From VRUE01 sp035698885 (lineage in GTDB: Bacteria > Actinomycetota > Thermoleophilia > Solirubrobacterales > 70-9): a DNA stretch of 21,963 bases. The position numbers were made by a program, and so were the translations under genes. Positions 14,137-21,963 of the stretch are shown here, piece by piece. The notes below the pieces were generated by a model. That model did no database searches, was not told the origin of the DNA, and worked only from the letters and a program-made list of their open reading frames with translations. How positions within the stretch are numbered: the stretch's first letter is position 1; each line of letters starts with the position of its first letter. Location of the stretch: NCBI GenBank assembly GCA_035698885.1, contig DASSBJ010000087.1, forward strand, positions 1 through 21,963. Direction: 5' to 3'.

Positions 14137-14143
14137 GCGGAAT

Positions 14144-14163
14144 CCGGCCGTGGGCTCGGCCGG
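14144..14163 (+). other. First rplL-rpoB intergenic hairpin
   Basis: CCGGCCG (14144-14150) and CGGCCGG (14157-14163) form a perfect 7-bp GC stem with a 6-base loop. No T-run follows. It could act as an attenuator or RNA-processing site between the ribosomal and polymerase genes. Confidence 0.55.
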
Positions 14164-14171
14164 TCCGCCGG

Positions 14172-14205
14172 GCGACCGGGGGAGTTTGTTATCTTCCCTG
14201 GTCGC
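14172..14205 (+). other. Second rplL-rpoB intergenic hairpin
   Basis: The arms 14172-14183 (GCGACCGGGGGA) and 14194-14205 (TTCCCTGGTCGC) pair over 12 bp, with two G-U pairs, around a 10-base loop GTTTGTTATC. In E. coli the same spacer carries an attenuator and an RNase III site; the position is analogous but the sequence unrelated. Confidence 0.6.
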
Positions 14206-14278
14206 GCGCCTGTTGTGTCCCCCTGCCCATATCTGCGCTGTATCCACGTCCCTCTGACCGCCTGAGGAGTCGCCGACT

Positions 14279-17860
<3,582 letters not shown>

Positions 17861-17862
17861 GG

Positions 17863-21915
<4,053 letters not shown>

Positions 21916-21963
21916 GAGGGGCGGGGTGCCCGTCCATCGGAACCCGCTCCCTTCGGTCGCTCA

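Overview
The window is high-GC DNA carrying the start of the ribosomal protein/RNA polymerase cluster in the order rpmG-secE-nusG-rplK-rplA-rplJ-rplL-rpoB-rpoC, all on the + strand. The high GC, TTG starts for nusG and rpoB, SecE with a long charged N-terminus, many TetR-type paralogues and an actinobacterial-looking RpoB/RpoC suggest an actinobacterium, most likely Thermoleophilia/Solirubrobacterales. That placement is an inference from sequence style, not a database match.

Region 1 (1-3088) is a compact mobile element of the RIT ('recombinase in trio') class. Three tyrosine recombinases on the - strand overlap one another by 4 bp and lie between perfect 36-bp terminal inverted repeats. Each end carries three copies of an 11-12 bp motif (TATGCCGAC-C-CT) in mirror-symmetric positions. 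The right end abuts the 3' part of a HEPN-domain gene that has lost its start.

Region 2 (3084-6426) is an accessory or defence-like stretch on the + strand. It holds the HEPN remnant, a coiled-coil protein with a HARE-HTH-like domain, and a tight four-gene operon: lamin-tail-like protein, two unrecognised proteins and a DUF4062 protein. The last three genes are joined by 4-bp overlaps or a few bases. This operon is the best candidate here for an undescribed system.

Region 3 (6423-9390) is a set of TetR-type genes, intact and decayed. There is one full TetR on the + strand, one full TetR on the - strand divergent from an HTH-less TetR ligand-domain protein, and at least four decayed pieces recognisable by their similarity to the intact copies. 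A tRNA-Thr(GGT) and a 51-residue two-helix membrane protein (DUF6131-like) lie among them. The HTH-less protein is followed after 13 bp by an acyl-CoA dehydrogenase (9404-10546).

Region 4 (10628-21915) is the conserved translation/transcription cluster, with an L10 leader before rplJ and two hairpins between rplL and rpoB. RpoB has a Lys at the position of E. coli Arg529 in the rifampicin pocket.
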